Source of the DNA: Hoyosella sp. YIM 151337
GTDB taxonomy: Bacteria; Actinomycetota; Actinomycetes; Mycobacteriales; Mycobacteriaceae
Assembly: GCF_026041215.1 (NCBI RefSeq)
Contig: NZ_JAPEIQ010000006.1
Coordinates: 574,146 to 638,145, forward strand
Reading direction: 5' to 3'
Length of the DNA stretch: 64,000 nucleotides
Position 1 is the first letter of the stretch; each line of letters starts with the position of its first letter. Both the position numbers and the translations under genes were made by a program. The notes under the pieces were generated by a model, which saw nothing but the letters and a program-made list of their open reading frames with translations, was not told the origin of the DNA and ran no database searches. Positions 39,339-47,725 of this stretch are shown here, one piece after another.

Positions 39339-40814
39339 GTGGTTGAGTCTGACGTGGAGCTTGCACGCACGCATGCGCTGTGTCACGTCTGCGTAGCAAT
39401 CGGTGAGACACAGGTAGACGTGGCAATACCTGCCAGCGTGCCGCTAGTGCTATTGCTTCCAGAACTTGTCGATATAGCCGCTGCACGCGCCGCCGAGCGC
39501 AGGCGGCCGGACGTTCGCGATTCTTCGCGGAGCTGGTCACTCGCACGTGTGGGGCAAGGCCCCCTCGACACCGACTTTTCGCTGGCACAGCTGGGTGTTC
39601 GCAACGGTGACCTGCTAGTGCTGAGCCCGTCGAGTGAGACACCACCGCCCCCGTTATTCGATGACATCGTCGAAGCGATCGCCCAGCAGCCCAACGGCTG
39701 GCCTAGTGACGCGACGGATTCCTGGCGAGCCGGGCGCGCCCGCGTGCTCAGCCACTGTGTGATGGCTGCAGCTGGCCTCACGGCGAGCGCTGTCCTGCTC
39801 GCGAGTGAACCACTGACGCACCTGCCGCTGGCGCTTGCGGCGCTGCTAGCCAGTCCCGCGGCACTTGCTGCGGCGTTTTCTTCGCAGAGCCGTGCGGGCG
39901 CACGCGCGGCAGCGATACTCACCCTGGTTACCGCACTCGTCACAGCGGCCGCGGCTGCGCATCTCGTACCAGGTCCGATGAGTGCGCTGCACGCGATCGT
40001 CTTCGCTATTGTCGCGGCCTGTCTTGCGGTTATAGGCCTGCGGTTGTTCCGGGCAGAGGCACACATCCTTGTTCCGGTTGTCGTCGCTGCGTGCGTTGTG
40101 TTGCTGACGGCCGGCGCCACTGTCGTGTTAGACACCAAACCCGCAGCCGCCGCCGCGGCAGTCATTGCCGCCGCGCCTTTCATGATCGCTGTCGCCCCGC
40201 GGTGCGCACTGCTGCTCGCCCGGCTTCCCCTGCCACCGGTCCCCCCGCCTGGGGCGGTCTTGAATGTCGTAGACGCTGTGCACGACGCCGCCGAAACAGG
40301 CGCCGACGACCTCATCGCCCATGAAGAGCGCTATCACCGGCTACAGCAACAAGCTGTAGTAACACAGCGTTATCTCACTGGGATCGTGGCCGCAGCAGCT
40401 GTCACGACGACATCGGCAACTGCACTTCTCGCCTGGAATTTCGCGCGTGAAGGGGCGTTTACGCTACCGGACTTGCTACTCGTTGCAGCCGTCGCCGGCT
40501 CGCTCTTGCTTCGTGGACGGGGTCTCGCGGGCAGCGCACCGGCGCTGCTTGTCACGGGAAGCGGCGCGGCGATGGTGTTGTGCGTTCTTTCGGCCGGTGC
40601 TGTTTTCGCGAGCGGCGCGGTGGCAGCGGCTGTTTTCGGCGGCGCGCTGCTGACAGTTGCGCTGTCGTTCGTGTTCGGTGCAGTCCTGCCAGGCCGAGTG
40701 TTTACGCCGCTGCAGTACCGGCTCGCGGAACTCACGGAATACACACTGCTCGCGAGCATCGTGCCGCTCGCCTGCTGGGCTCTCGGAGTGTTTGCACTCA
40801 TCCGGGGTTTGTGA
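39339..40814 (+). CDS. eccD4: ESX-4 membrane channel component EccD4
   Basis: About 491 residues. The N-terminus is a ubiquitin-like YukD domain (CHVCVAIGETQVDVAIPASV, LAQLGVRNGDLLVLSP). About eleven transmembrane helices follow from residue 130 onward, the EccD layout that lines the ESX membrane complex. The GTG at 39339 has the G-run of an SD four bases upstream; longer in-frame starts are not conserved. The last bases overlap mycP4 (TGATG). Confidence 0.9.
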   Translation: MVESDVELARTHALCHVCVAIGETQVDVAIPASVPLVLLLPELVDIAAARAAERRRPDVRDSSRSWSLARVGQGPLDTDFSLAQLGVRNGDLLVLSPSSETPPPPLFDDIVEAIAQQPNGWPSDATDSWRAGRARVLSHCVMAAAGLTASAVLLASEPLTHLPLALAALLASPAALAAAFSSQSRAGARAAAILTLVTALVTAAAAAHLVPGPMSALHAIVFAIVAACLAVIGLRLFRAEAHILVPVVVAACVVLLTAGATVVLDTKPAAAAAAVIAAAPFMIAVAPRCALLLARLPLPPVPPPGAVLNVVDAVHDAAETGADDLIAHEERYHRLQQQAVVTQRYLTGIVAAAAVTTTSATALLAWNFAREGAFTLPDLLLVAAVAGSLLLRGRGLAGSAPALLVTGSGAAMVLCVLSAGAVFASGAVAAAVFGGALLTVALSFVFGAVLPGRVFTPLQYRLAELTEYTLLASIVPLACWALGVFALIRGL

Positions 40815-42250
40815 TGCGGGACCGGTACTGCGCGCCACTCATTGCCGCGTTGCTTATCGTTGCCGTCGTCCTGGGGCCGGGCGCTGGCGTCGCGACCGCC
40901 TCGCCGCCCCCAGTAGACGACACGTTTCTGCCGCCCGCTGGTGCAGCGGGGCCTTTGGACGTGACTGATCAGCGGGAAGCGTGCAGCCGCGCGGTCGCCG
41001 ACCCCCGGTTCGGCAGTCTCAACGCGCCGAGCGGGGCTGGGACGCTGAACTTTGCGACTGTCTGGCCGATCACGAGAGGGGGCGGTCAACTCGTCGCGAT
41101 CATCGATACCGGCGTCACGCCGCACCCGCGCCTGCGCGACGTGATCGCCGGGGGCGACTACGTGAGTTCGGGTGACGGGCTTCACGACTGTGATGCGCAT
41201 GGAACATTCGTCGCTGGAATCATCGCCGCGCAGCCATCCACTGCGGACGGGTTCACGGGAGTGGCGCCAGACGCACGAATACTCGCGATCCGGCAGTCGA
41301 GCCTCAAGTTCTCCCGCGGGACACGTGACGCCGGCGAGTACCAGTCCGAGAATTCGTACGGGAGTATCCGGACGCTCGCGATGGCGGTGCGTCGCGCCGC
41401 TGATCTCGGCGCAACGGTCATCAACATTTCGGAAGTGGGCTGCGCGAGCACCGCTGCTGGTTTCGACGACCGTGCACTGGGCGCGGCCCTGAGGTACGCC
41501 GTCGAGGTCAAAGACGCCGTTGTTGTCGCTGCCGCGGGAAATGTCGGGGCCACTGGGCCCTGCCGCGAGCAGAACCCACCGCCGGATCCTCTCGGCTCGG
41601 GTCAACCGGACTGGGATTCGGTGCGCACTGTCGCAACGCCTGCCTGGTATAGCACGTACGTTCTGACCGTCGGCTCAGTCGACCCAGATGGCGCGCCTTC
41701 CGACTTCAGCCTCGGAGGGCCCTGGGTTGATGTTGCTGCGCCAGGCACAGGCATTGTGTCTCTCGATGCACATCCCGGCAGCGACGGTCTCGTAAACGCA
41801 ATCGTTCAGAGTGGCGACGGAGGCGAGTCCATGGGCATCGCTGGGACGAGTTACGCGGCGCCTTACGTGTCAGGCACAGCAGCCCTGGTCCGGGCGAGGT
41901 TTCCGCATCTGAACGCCCGGGAGGTCATGGACCGGCTGACAGCTACTGCGCACCCGCCTGCGCATGGCTGGGATCCGTACGTAGGCCACGGCGTGATCGA
42001 TCCTGTGGCCGCGGTGACTGCAGACCTGGATCCCTCGGGGACCAGCGGATCTCGGGGTTTCGCAGTCGCGCCAGCCCGAGTTTCAGGACCACCTGGTCGT
42101 GAACCAGCGGTTATGACCACTCCCGAAGCACCGCCCGCATCTGACCCGCTCCCAGCGACAATCGCCGGGACGCTTGGGCTCGGAAGCCTAGTGGTTACGA
42201 CAGTCTTTCTGCTGGGACGCTTTCCCCGGGTACGACGACAATATCGGTGA
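40814..42250 (+). CDS. mycP4: ESX-4 mycosin protease MycP4
   Basis: A 478-residue subtilisin-like serine protease. It has a signal peptide (1-30), a catalytic triad Asp98 (IIDTGV), His129 (HGTFVAG) and Ser346 (GTSYAAP) and an oxyanion Asn243 (AAGNVG). A C-terminal membrane anchor (about 450-470) ends RFPRVRRQYR. Mycosins stabilise the ESX membrane complex in the periplasm and cleave some substrates. The ATG at 40814 overlaps the eccD4 stop by one base. The stop is four bases from the convergent TetR gene, where eccB4 would lie in M. tuberculosis. Confidence 0.94.
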   Translation: MRDRYCAPLIAALLIVAVVLGPGAGVATASPPPVDDTFLPPAGAAGPLDVTDQREACSRAVADPRFGSLNAPSGAGTLNFATVWPITRGGGQLVAIIDTGVTPHPRLRDVIAGGDYVSSGDGLHDCDAHGTFVAGIIAAQPSTADGFTGVAPDARILAIRQSSLKFSRGTRDAGEYQSENSYGSIRTLAMAVRRAADLGATVINISEVGCASTAAGFDDRALGAALRYAVEVKDAVVVAAAGNVGATGPCREQNPPPDPLGSGQPDWDSVRTVATPAWYSTYVLTVGSVDPDGAPSDFSLGGPWVDVAAPGTGIVSLDAHPGSDGLVNAIVQSGDGGESMGIAGTSYAAPYVSGTAALVRARFPHLNAREVMDRLTATAHPPAHGWDPYVGHGVIDPVAAVTADLDPSGTSGSRGFAVAPARVSGPPGREPAVMTTPEAPPASDPLPATIAGTLGLGSLVVTTVFLLGRFPRVRRQYR

Positions 42251-42254
42251 ATCC

Positions 42255-42890
42255 TCACTGCTGCGCAGAAAGCACCACGGCGATCGCGGCAAGCAAGTCG
42301 AGCTGGCGTTCGTCGCCCGCAAGGTCTGGCAGGACTTGCCTCCCAATCGTTTCGCCAGCGAAGTAGCCGATAATGAATTCAAGCAGTGGTCGGCGCATAT
42401 CGGGCGGAAAGGCCTGCGCTTCTGGGATCGCCTGAATGAGATCTTCCATGGCGGTGAGGTATTCGCCGGTCAGCACCGCCATCCGGGTTCGCAGGTCCGC
42501 GTCGGTGCGGGCGTGGAACATCAGTTCGAGCCACACCATATTGGTTCGTGAACGTGTGATGCGACGGACTGTTTGGAGGATCGTCCGGAAGTCTCGGGCG
42601 AATTGCGGCGAGTCCACTGATTCACCAAATCCGAGTTCCCGCCGGAACTGCTCGATCTGGCGGCGCGCGACAACCTGCGCCACGTGCGCAAAAAGATCAA
42701 GTCGCGTGGCGAAATGACGGAACAGCGCGCCTTGAGAAAGACCCGCACGGTCGACAATCTGCTGCACCGACGCTCGCGCGTACCCCACTTCAGCAAGCAC
42801 GTCGATCGCAGCATCGACGAGTGAGGCGATGGTCGAATCGCGGCGCTGCTGCTGGGTGCGGCGCTGTCCCGGCGAGTCACCTGCGGTCAC
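42255..42890 (-). CDS. TetR-family transcriptional regulator
   Basis: 211 residues. The N-terminal helix-turn-helix is SVQQIVDRAGLSQGALFRHF, and the C-terminal ligand domain is helical and hydrophobic (LLEFIIGYFAGETIGRQVLP). The GTG start at 42890 is preceded by TAGGAT eight bases away and by no clear SD, suggesting a leaderless transcript. Targets are unknown. It is convergent with mycP4, so it need not control ESX-4. Confidence 0.88.
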   Translation of the reverse strand: MTAGDSPGQRRTQQQRRDSTIASLVDAAIDVLAEVGYARASVQQIVDRAGLSQGALFRHFATRLDLFAHVAQVVARRQIEQFRRELGFGESVDSPQFARDFRTILQTVRRITRSRTNMVWLELMFHARTDADLRTRMAVLTGEYLTAMEDLIQAIPEAQAFPPDMRRPLLEFIIGYFAGETIGRQVLPDLAGDERQLDLLAAIAVVLSAQQ

Positions 42891-42898
42891 GGCTTCCG

Positions 42899-42904
42899 AT
42901 CCTA
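42899..42904 (-). promoter_or_regulatory. -10 element for leaderless transcription of the TetR gene
   Basis: On the minus strand TAGGAT (TANNNT) ends eight bases before the GTG start at 42890. Confidence 0.35.
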
Positions 42905-42922
42905 GAGAAGAGGGCCGAACGA

Positions 42923-42957
42923 CGCGTCCCCACCGGTACGTGGCCGGCGGGGACGCG
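42923..42957 (-). terminator. Terminator after fbaA
   Basis: CGCGTCCCC (42923-42931) pairs with GGGGACGCG (42949-42957). An inner CCGG/CCGG helix strengthens it. It lies just downstream of the fbaA stop and before the TetR promoter. Confidence 0.75.
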
Positions 42958-42977
42958 CAGTTCCTAAAAGGCTTCGC

Positions 42978-44015
42978 TCAGCTCGCGCTGATTGAGCGGC
43001 CCGACGATTTGAGGTCGTTGCACGACTCAACGACGCGGTTGGCCATGCCCTCTTCCGCCTTCTTGAGGTAACTGCGCGGATCGTAGACTTTCTTGTTTCC
43101 GACCTCGCCATCGATCTTCAGGACACCGTCGTAGTTGGTGAAGAAGTGGTGCGCAATCGGCCGGGAGAACGCGTACTGGGTGTCCGTATCAACGTTCATC
43201 TTCACGACCCCGTAGTTGAGCGAATCCTCGATCTCTGACTTCAGTGACCCCGAGCCACCGTGGAACACAAGGTCGAATGGCCGGGCGCTGGCATCGAGAC
43301 CGAGCTTGCGGGCGGCTACAGCCTGGCCCTCCTTCAGCACCTCAGGCCGCAGCTTGACATTTCCAGGCTTGTAAACGCCGTGCACATTGCCGAACGTCGC
43401 GGCCAGTAGGTACCGTCCCTTTTCACCGCCGCCGAGCGCATCGATTGTCTTCTCGAAGTCCTCCGCGGAGGTGTAGAGCTTCTCGTTGATGGCGTGTTCG
43501 ACACCGTCTTCCTCACCGCCAACAACGCCAATCTCGACCTCGAGGATGATTTTGGCAGCCCTGGCAAGTTCGAGTAGCTCTTGTGCGATCTCGAGGTTCT
43601 CATCGATGGGGATGGCGGACCCGTCCCACATGTGCGACTGGAACAGCGGGTTCCGGCCGGCGTTGACACGCTCCTGGGAAATCTGGAGGAGCGGACGAAC
43701 GAAGCCGTCGAGCTTATCCTTCGGGCAGTGATCGGTGTGCAGCGCGATTGTGACGTCGTACTTGTCGGCGATGACATGCGCGAATTCAGCCAGGGCCACG
43801 GAACCAGTCACCATGTTCTTCAGGCGCTGCCCGGAGCCGAACTCGGCGCCGCCGGTCGAGAATTGGATGATGCCGTCGCTACCGGCCTCCGCGAAGCCGC
43901 GGATGGCCGCATTGATGGATTCCGATGACGTGCAGTTGATGGCGGGAAACGCGAAGGAATGCTGCTTCGCGCGGTCCAGCATTTCGGCGTACGCCTCCGG
44001 GGTTGCGATTGGCAT
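42978..44015 (-). CDS. fbaA: Class II fructose-bisphosphate aldolase
   Basis: A 345-residue zinc-dependent aldolase of glycolysis and gluconeogenesis. Zinc-binding histidines lie in IALHTDHCPKD, ATFGNVHGVYKPGN and LVFHGGSGS. The NVDTDTQYAFSRPI segment binds phosphate. GGAGG lies about nine bases before the ATG. The enzyme is the mycobacterial Fba type. Confidence 0.97.
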   Translation of the reverse strand: MPIATPEAYAEMLDRAKQHSFAFPAINCTSSESINAAIRGFAEAGSDGIIQFSTGGAEFGSGQRLKNMVTGSVALAEFAHVIADKYDVTIALHTDHCPKDKLDGFVRPLLQISQERVNAGRNPLFQSHMWDGSAIPIDENLEIAQELLELARAAKIILEVEIGVVGGEEDGVEHAINEKLYTSAEDFEKTIDALGGGEKGRYLLAATFGNVHGVYKPGNVKLRPEVLKEGQAVAARKLGLDASARPFDLVFHGGSGSLKSEIEDSLNYGVVKMNVDTDTQYAFSRPIAHHFFTNYDGVLKIDGEVGNKKVYDPRSYLKKAEEGMANRVVESCNDLKSSGRSISAS

Positions 44016-44146
44016 TAGGGTGAACCTCCAGATCGGCTACTAGCGGTCAGTTCAGTTATCGGTGGCTCCCAGTATGGCACCTGTCTCTATCGAGATCGCC
44101 GTCTCCCGAACCGGAACCGGTTCCGGATTGAGGGGCCAGCGCACGA

Positions 44147-45265
44147 TCACGCCGGAGTTCCCGAACTGGCGACCGTGGCTGCGGCCTCCATGAGCATCCA
44201 CCCCGATAGTTGTACCGAAAGGTCGCGTTCGGGTACTGCCGACGCGCGTACTGCACCATCCTGCATTTTGGACGGCGCGCTCCGTGCGTCTGGGTAGGTG
44301 GCTGGGACAGCCCAGTTCGCTCCGAACAGTGGTCCGCCCGGCGCGTCGAGGTGGTTGCGCCACGCAGCCTCCGCAGAGCGCAAGACGATGCCCCGAGCAA
44401 TCCGCCTAGTCTGAGTATCGGGTTCGCCGTTCACCACGAGCCGTGTTGCAGTGAACGCCAGGTACCGGGCGAGGATGCCCTGGAAGAGTCCGCCGTCGCC
44501 GCCGCCCGCGGTGCGAATGACGCCTCTGGGTGCGAGTTCGGCTGCAATCGCGGCGACAAGTGAGCGGACGCGTTCTGCGTGCCTGGGCGCGGCTGTCCGA
44601 GCGCTCAATTCCATCTCTAGGCCGAGCACGACCCCCTGACAATAGGTATAAATCATGGTTTCCAGAGAGCCATCCGTGCGGATGCCGTCATAGATCAGTC
44701 CGCGAGACGGGTCAGCGAGGTTGCTATAGATCCAATCGCTGATCTCTTCCGCCCGGTCGACATGGCCGGTCCGGGCGAGAAGGATCGCCGCTGGGCCGTT
44801 GGCTGGCGTGTTGAAAAAATCGTCTTTGCGGCGCCACGGGATACCGCCGCCGCGCTCCGGACTCCATGCTTCGAGAAGTGCAGTGGTGAGCTTTTTCAGC
44901 GCTCTGCCGCGGCGCGGCACGCCGTCGAGTTGCCCTGCGCGGTCGAGCGCAAGTCCCAGCCAGGCCATGTCGTCGTAGTAGCTATTGGTCCAGCGACCGC
45001 CATTCCGAATGCGGTGCGCGCGGACGAGAGCACGAATGCGGCGGCGGCGGTCGGGATTCGGACCACGGACCGCCGCGTCAGCCATGCAATCGAGCAGGTG
45101 CGCTTGCCACCAGTAGTGCCACCGCGCAAACCCCTTGTCGCGCAGGAGTGACGGCCACGCGATGACACCTAAAGCAGTGCCGGGCAGCAACCACAGCGGC
45201 CGCAAATGCCGCGTGAGGATGGCTTGTTCGGCAGCATCGGCTCGCGGTCCCCATTCGTGCGGCAT
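44147..45265 (-). CDS. Glycoside hydrolase family 76-like protein
   Basis: A 372-residue (alpha/alpha)6-barrel protein like Rv0365c. The motif NSYYDDMAWLGLALDRAG carries the adjacent Asp pair that is catalytic in GH76 alpha-1,6-mannanases. Other barrel segments are GGGIPWRRKDDFFNTPANGP and YTYCQGVVLGLEMEL. No signal peptide is apparent from the ATG at 45265, so a cytoplasmic role is suggested. Proximity to fbaA resembles Rv0363c-Rv0365c. Confidence 0.8.
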   Translation of the reverse strand: MPHEWGPRADAAEQAILTRHLRPLWLLPGTALGVIAWPSLLRDKGFARWHYWWQAHLLDCMADAAVRGPNPDRRRRIRALVRAHRIRNGGRWTNSYYDDMAWLGLALDRAGQLDGVPRRGRALKKLTTALLEAWSPERGGGIPWRRKDDFFNTPANGPAAILLARTGHVDRAEEISDWIYSNLADPSRGLIYDGIRTDGSLETMIYTYCQGVVLGLEMELSARTAAPRHAERVRSLVAAIAAELAPRGVIRTAGGGDGGLFQGILARYLAFTATRLVVNGEPDTQTRRIARGIVLRSAEAAWRNHLDAPGGPLFGANWAVPATYPDARSAPSKMQDGAVRASAVPERDLSVQLSGWMLMEAAATVASSGTPA

Positions 45266-45306
45266 GCCTTCATCGTGCCCGCAATTCTGCGCCCGCGCGC
45301 GCGGAT

Positions 45307-46014
45307 CTACCAGGCTCGTGAAAGATCGGCGTGCTGCTGCACCCACGTGTGCATCGCGATACCAGCAGCAACGCCAGCATTGATACTGCGTGTGGACCCG
45401 AACTGGGCGATCGAGACCGTCATCGTCGCGATGTCGCGAGCCTGCTCGCTGACCCCAGGCCCTTCCTGCCCGAACAGCAGCAGGCAGGCCTGCGGCAGCG
45501 ACACGGTCTCGAGCCGAACGGATCCCGGGGTGTTGTCCACCGCAACGACTGTGAGCGCCTCGGCGCGTGCGTAATCGAGCAGATCGCCGATAGTCGCGTG
45601 GTGGTGGATGTGCTGGTAGCGATCCGTCACCATAGCGCCGCGCCGGTTCCAGCGTCGGCGCCCCACAATGTGGACGCCGGCAGCTGCGAAGGCATTCGCG
45701 GTCCGCACTACTGTCCCGATGTTGGCGTCATGGGTGAAGTTCTCGATGGCGACATGCAGGGTGTGGCGGCGCGTGTCGATATCAGCGACGATCGCCTCGC
45801 GAGTCCAGTAGCGATACGCGTCCACGACGTTGCGCCGGTCGCCGTCTCTCAGGAGTTCTGGATCGTAGCGGGGATCGTCCGGAAGCGGTGTGCCGTGTTC
45901 CTGTTCCCACGGCCCCACACCCACGGATGTTCCCCACTCGGTGGGCCCCGGATCGCGAGCCGCCAGGATGGAAGTTTGTCCGGATTCTCCGGAAATTCTC
46001 AGCTTTTCGGTCAT
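45307..46014 (-). CDS. SpoU/TrmH-family RNA 2'-O-methyltransferase
   Basis: A 235-residue SPOUT enzyme. The three family motifs are NIGTVVRTANAFAAAGVHIV, LLFGQEGPGVSEQA and GSTRSINAGVAAGIAMHTWV, which form the trefoil-knot SAM site. It has an N-terminal extension of about 85 residues. The rRNA or tRNA target is not determinable. The ATG at 46014 is used. It is divergent from the LeuA-domain gene and its leader. Confidence 0.87.
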   Translation of the reverse strand: MTEKLRISGESGQTSILAARDPGPTEWGTSVGVGPWEQEHGTPLPDDPRYDPELLRDGDRRNVVDAYRYWTREAIVADIDTRRHTLHVAIENFTHDANIGTVVRTANAFAAAGVHIVGRRRWNRRGAMVTDRYQHIHHHATIGDLLDYARAEALTVVAVDNTPGSVRLETVSLPQACLLLFGQEGPGVSEQARDIATMTVSIAQFGSTRSINAGVAAGIAMHTWVQQHADLSRAW

Positions 46015-46160
46015 GTGTTGTTTCACATTGCCGCCTTCCCAGGTCGCCGCAGTATGTTGACTCCGCAGCCGAAGTTGTCGCCCCTGATTGGTCCAGTGTT
46101 GCCCTGCACGTCACCTATTCCGGTTGTAACCGCGGCGTTAACGAGAGTAGATTGCGAAGT

Positions 46161-46202
46161 ATGAAGCGGGTGCGCGTAGTAGTTCGCCGCAGCGGGGCTT
46201 GA
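46161..46202 (+). CDS. Valine-rich leader peptide
   Basis: A 13-codon reading frame, MKRVRVVVRRSGA, with four Val codons (GTG, GTA, GTA, GTT), three of them consecutive. It ends in TGA inside a region able to form competing hairpins, 72 bases before the LeuA-domain gene. The layout is that of an amino-acid attenuation leader such as those of ilv and leu operons. The Shine-Dalgarno is weak (GCGAAG). Confidence 0.55.
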   Translation: MKRVRVVVRRSGA

Positions 46203-46230
46203 TCGGACTGGCCCCTCGCTGCGGGGGTTT
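46188..46230 (+). promoter_or_regulatory. Candidate transcription attenuator
   Basis: CGCAGCGGGGC (46188-46198) can pair with GCCCCTCGCTGCG (46211-46223, one bulge), an antiterminator. Alternatively CCCC (46212-46215) pairs with GGGG (46224-46227) followed by TTT, a short terminator. The first arm covers the end of the leader peptide, so ribosome stalling at Val codons could choose between them. Confidence 0.5.
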
Positions 46231-46274
46231 CGTGATGCCGGTCCCTTCCCCACCCTCTTCTCAGGGAGCATCCA

Positions 46275-46763
46275 ATGAACACCCTTCACCAATCGCCGTC
46301 GTTCCCCCATTCCCGCACCCGCCGAGATCCGTTCGAGGCCAAGTACGGGGCCCCACTGCCGCTCGGATTGCGAGACGAAGCCGCCGGGATGTCGTGGGAC
46401 ATGTTCGACCAGATGTACGCGCCGCGACGCGGACGGTACCGGCTGCTGGACTGGCGGCTGCACCATCTCGGATCCGGCAAAGCGGTGTTTGAAGCCATGC
46501 TTAGCGTGGATGGTGCGGCTCATAGCTCCACCGCCGTGGCTTCAGGTCCCATCGCGGCCATCACCGGCATGCTGTACGAACTCGGCTGCAACATCGAGAT
46601 CATTGGCTTGCACCAGCGCAAGATCGGTGACCGCACCGCCACATTTCTGCACGCAGAGCGAGACGAGCAGCGCGCCTGGAGTATGGCGATCGCCGCTGAC
46701 CCTGTCGCGTCATCGTTGCACGCTATTGTGGCTGCGGCGAATCGACTGGCACCTCAGGCTTAG
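46275..46763 (+). CDS. Orphan LeuA regulatory-domain-like protein
   Basis: 162 residues resembling only the C-terminal allosteric dimer domain of 2-isopropylmalate synthase. The stretch ASGPIAAITGMLYELGCNIE and the end SSLHAIVAAANRL align with the (GNGP)LDAL...LRAVVSAVNR pattern of LeuA. The N-terminus has SWDMFDQMYAPRRGRYRLLD. No catalytic barrel exists, so it cannot be a synthase by itself. It may sense branched-chain amino acids or partner a synthase. A GGGAG precedes the ATG. The 3' end overlaps the convergent membrane gene by 41 bases. Confidence 0.65.
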   Translation: MNTLHQSPSFPHSRTRRDPFEAKYGAPLPLGLRDEAAGMSWDMFDQMYAPRRGRYRLLDWRLHHLGSGKAVFEAMLSVDGAAHSSTAVASGPIAAITGMLYELGCNIEIIGLHQRKIGDRTATFLHAERDEQRAWSMAIAADPVASSLHAIVAAANRLAPQA

Positions 46764-47646
46764 CCGGAACGCGTTCGTCTTCGCGTGCGCCTCCTTTTGC
46801 GTGAGCGGAGTCGGCGGGGGCGATGCGGCTCGTGGGTGCGCCGCCGCGCACCAGTGCAGCGGTACCGCGAAGCTCCGCAGCCGCCGCGAGAATCATCGCC
46901 AGCAGCGCACCGGCCGCGAGCATCTCGAGGCTCTCCTCGACCACATTGTCAATAATGAAGTACGAGTTGGCACCGGGATCGATGCCGGGCATCGCGGGCA
47001 GTTGCCAGTTGAAAAACGTGGCATTGATCCAGTTCCCGAAGTGCGCATACCAGCCTTCGATGTGTGAGGTCTGCGCGCCGATTTGCGACACGGCATACAA
47101 CCCGTACAGTGCGGCGAGGTATTTGCGGGCACGCTTCAGCTGCCAGACGTGCTTGCCATAGCGGAGCAGGGCATAGATCGGGAAGAACGCGAGCAGCAGC
47201 ATCACCGGCAACGTTCCGAGGACGTGAAAATGCATACCGAGTATCTCGTAACCAAGCCAGCGCCCGATGGCTTCTGCAAGGATCAGCCGAACATCGCCTG
47301 CCTCCTCGATGAGAATTAGCGCGAACCCGATGGACATGACGAAAAAGAACGACCCGACACCCGCGTGGGGTCCGCCTTGGAGCCGTCCGCCGAGATAACC
47401 GGCACCGACGACGAAGATCGCGATATACACCCACTGCACGACCTCGACGACACCGTCGTTGAAGAGTTCCCACCACATGGGTAGCCTGCCCTCGCCACGG
47501 TTACCCCAGCCCCACACGTCAACTGCGTACACCGTCATCCATGCACCGATGACGACCAGCACCGCGACCACGAAGGTCAGGTGGGCGGGGATGCGCAATA
47601 GCCCCGGCCATCGATCCGAGCGCTGGGCGTCTACGGTTTTCGCCAT
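46723..47646 (-). CDS. Membrane protein of unknown function
   Basis: 307 residues with about six transmembrane helices, starting near 23-43. An acidic/His-bearing segment (LIEEAGDVRLILAEAIG, GMHFHVLG) lies among the helices, and the C-terminus is a polar Pro/Glu tail. No family was recognised. A near-palindromic GTTAC/GTAAC site lies 11 bases upstream of the start. Confidence 0.6.
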   Translation of the reverse strand: MAKTVDAQRSDRWPGLLRIPAHLTFVVAVLVVIGAWMTVYAVDVWGWGNRGEGRLPMWWELFNDGVVEVVQWVYIAIFVVGAGYLGGRLQGGPHAGVGSFFFVMSIGFALILIEEAGDVRLILAEAIGRWLGYEILGMHFHVLGTLPVMLLLAFFPIYALLRYGKHVWQLKRARKYLAALYGLYAVSQIGAQTSHIEGWYAHFGNWINATFFNWQLPAMPGIDPGANSYFIIDNVVEESLEMLAAGALLAMILAAAAELRGTAALVRGGAPTSRIAPADSAHAKGGAREDERVPAKPEVPVDSPQPQ

Positions 47647-47656
47647 AATCGGGCAT

Positions 47657-47673
47657 GTTACCCGAGGTGTAAC
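47657..47673. promoter_or_regulatory. Palindrome upstream of the membrane-protein gene
   Basis: GTTAC-N7-GTAAC, with the longer word GTTACCCG repeated directly at 47691-47698. Its position in the 79-base gap upstream of the start suggests an operator. Confidence 0.35.
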
Positions 47674-47725
47674 TGGCGGTTTGACGAGGCGTTACCCGAC
47701 CGCTACCTGCGTCGCCAGCCGCCGA

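Noticed and set aside
39383-40315. Minus-strand frame opposite eccD4
   Set aside because: Mirror of a polytopic membrane gene; the Ala/Thr-rich translation carries no motif.
42255-42890. TetR gene as regulator of ESX-4
   Set aside because: It is convergent with mycP4 and has no operator-like palindrome near the eccC4-eccD4 promoter, so a functional link is unsupported.
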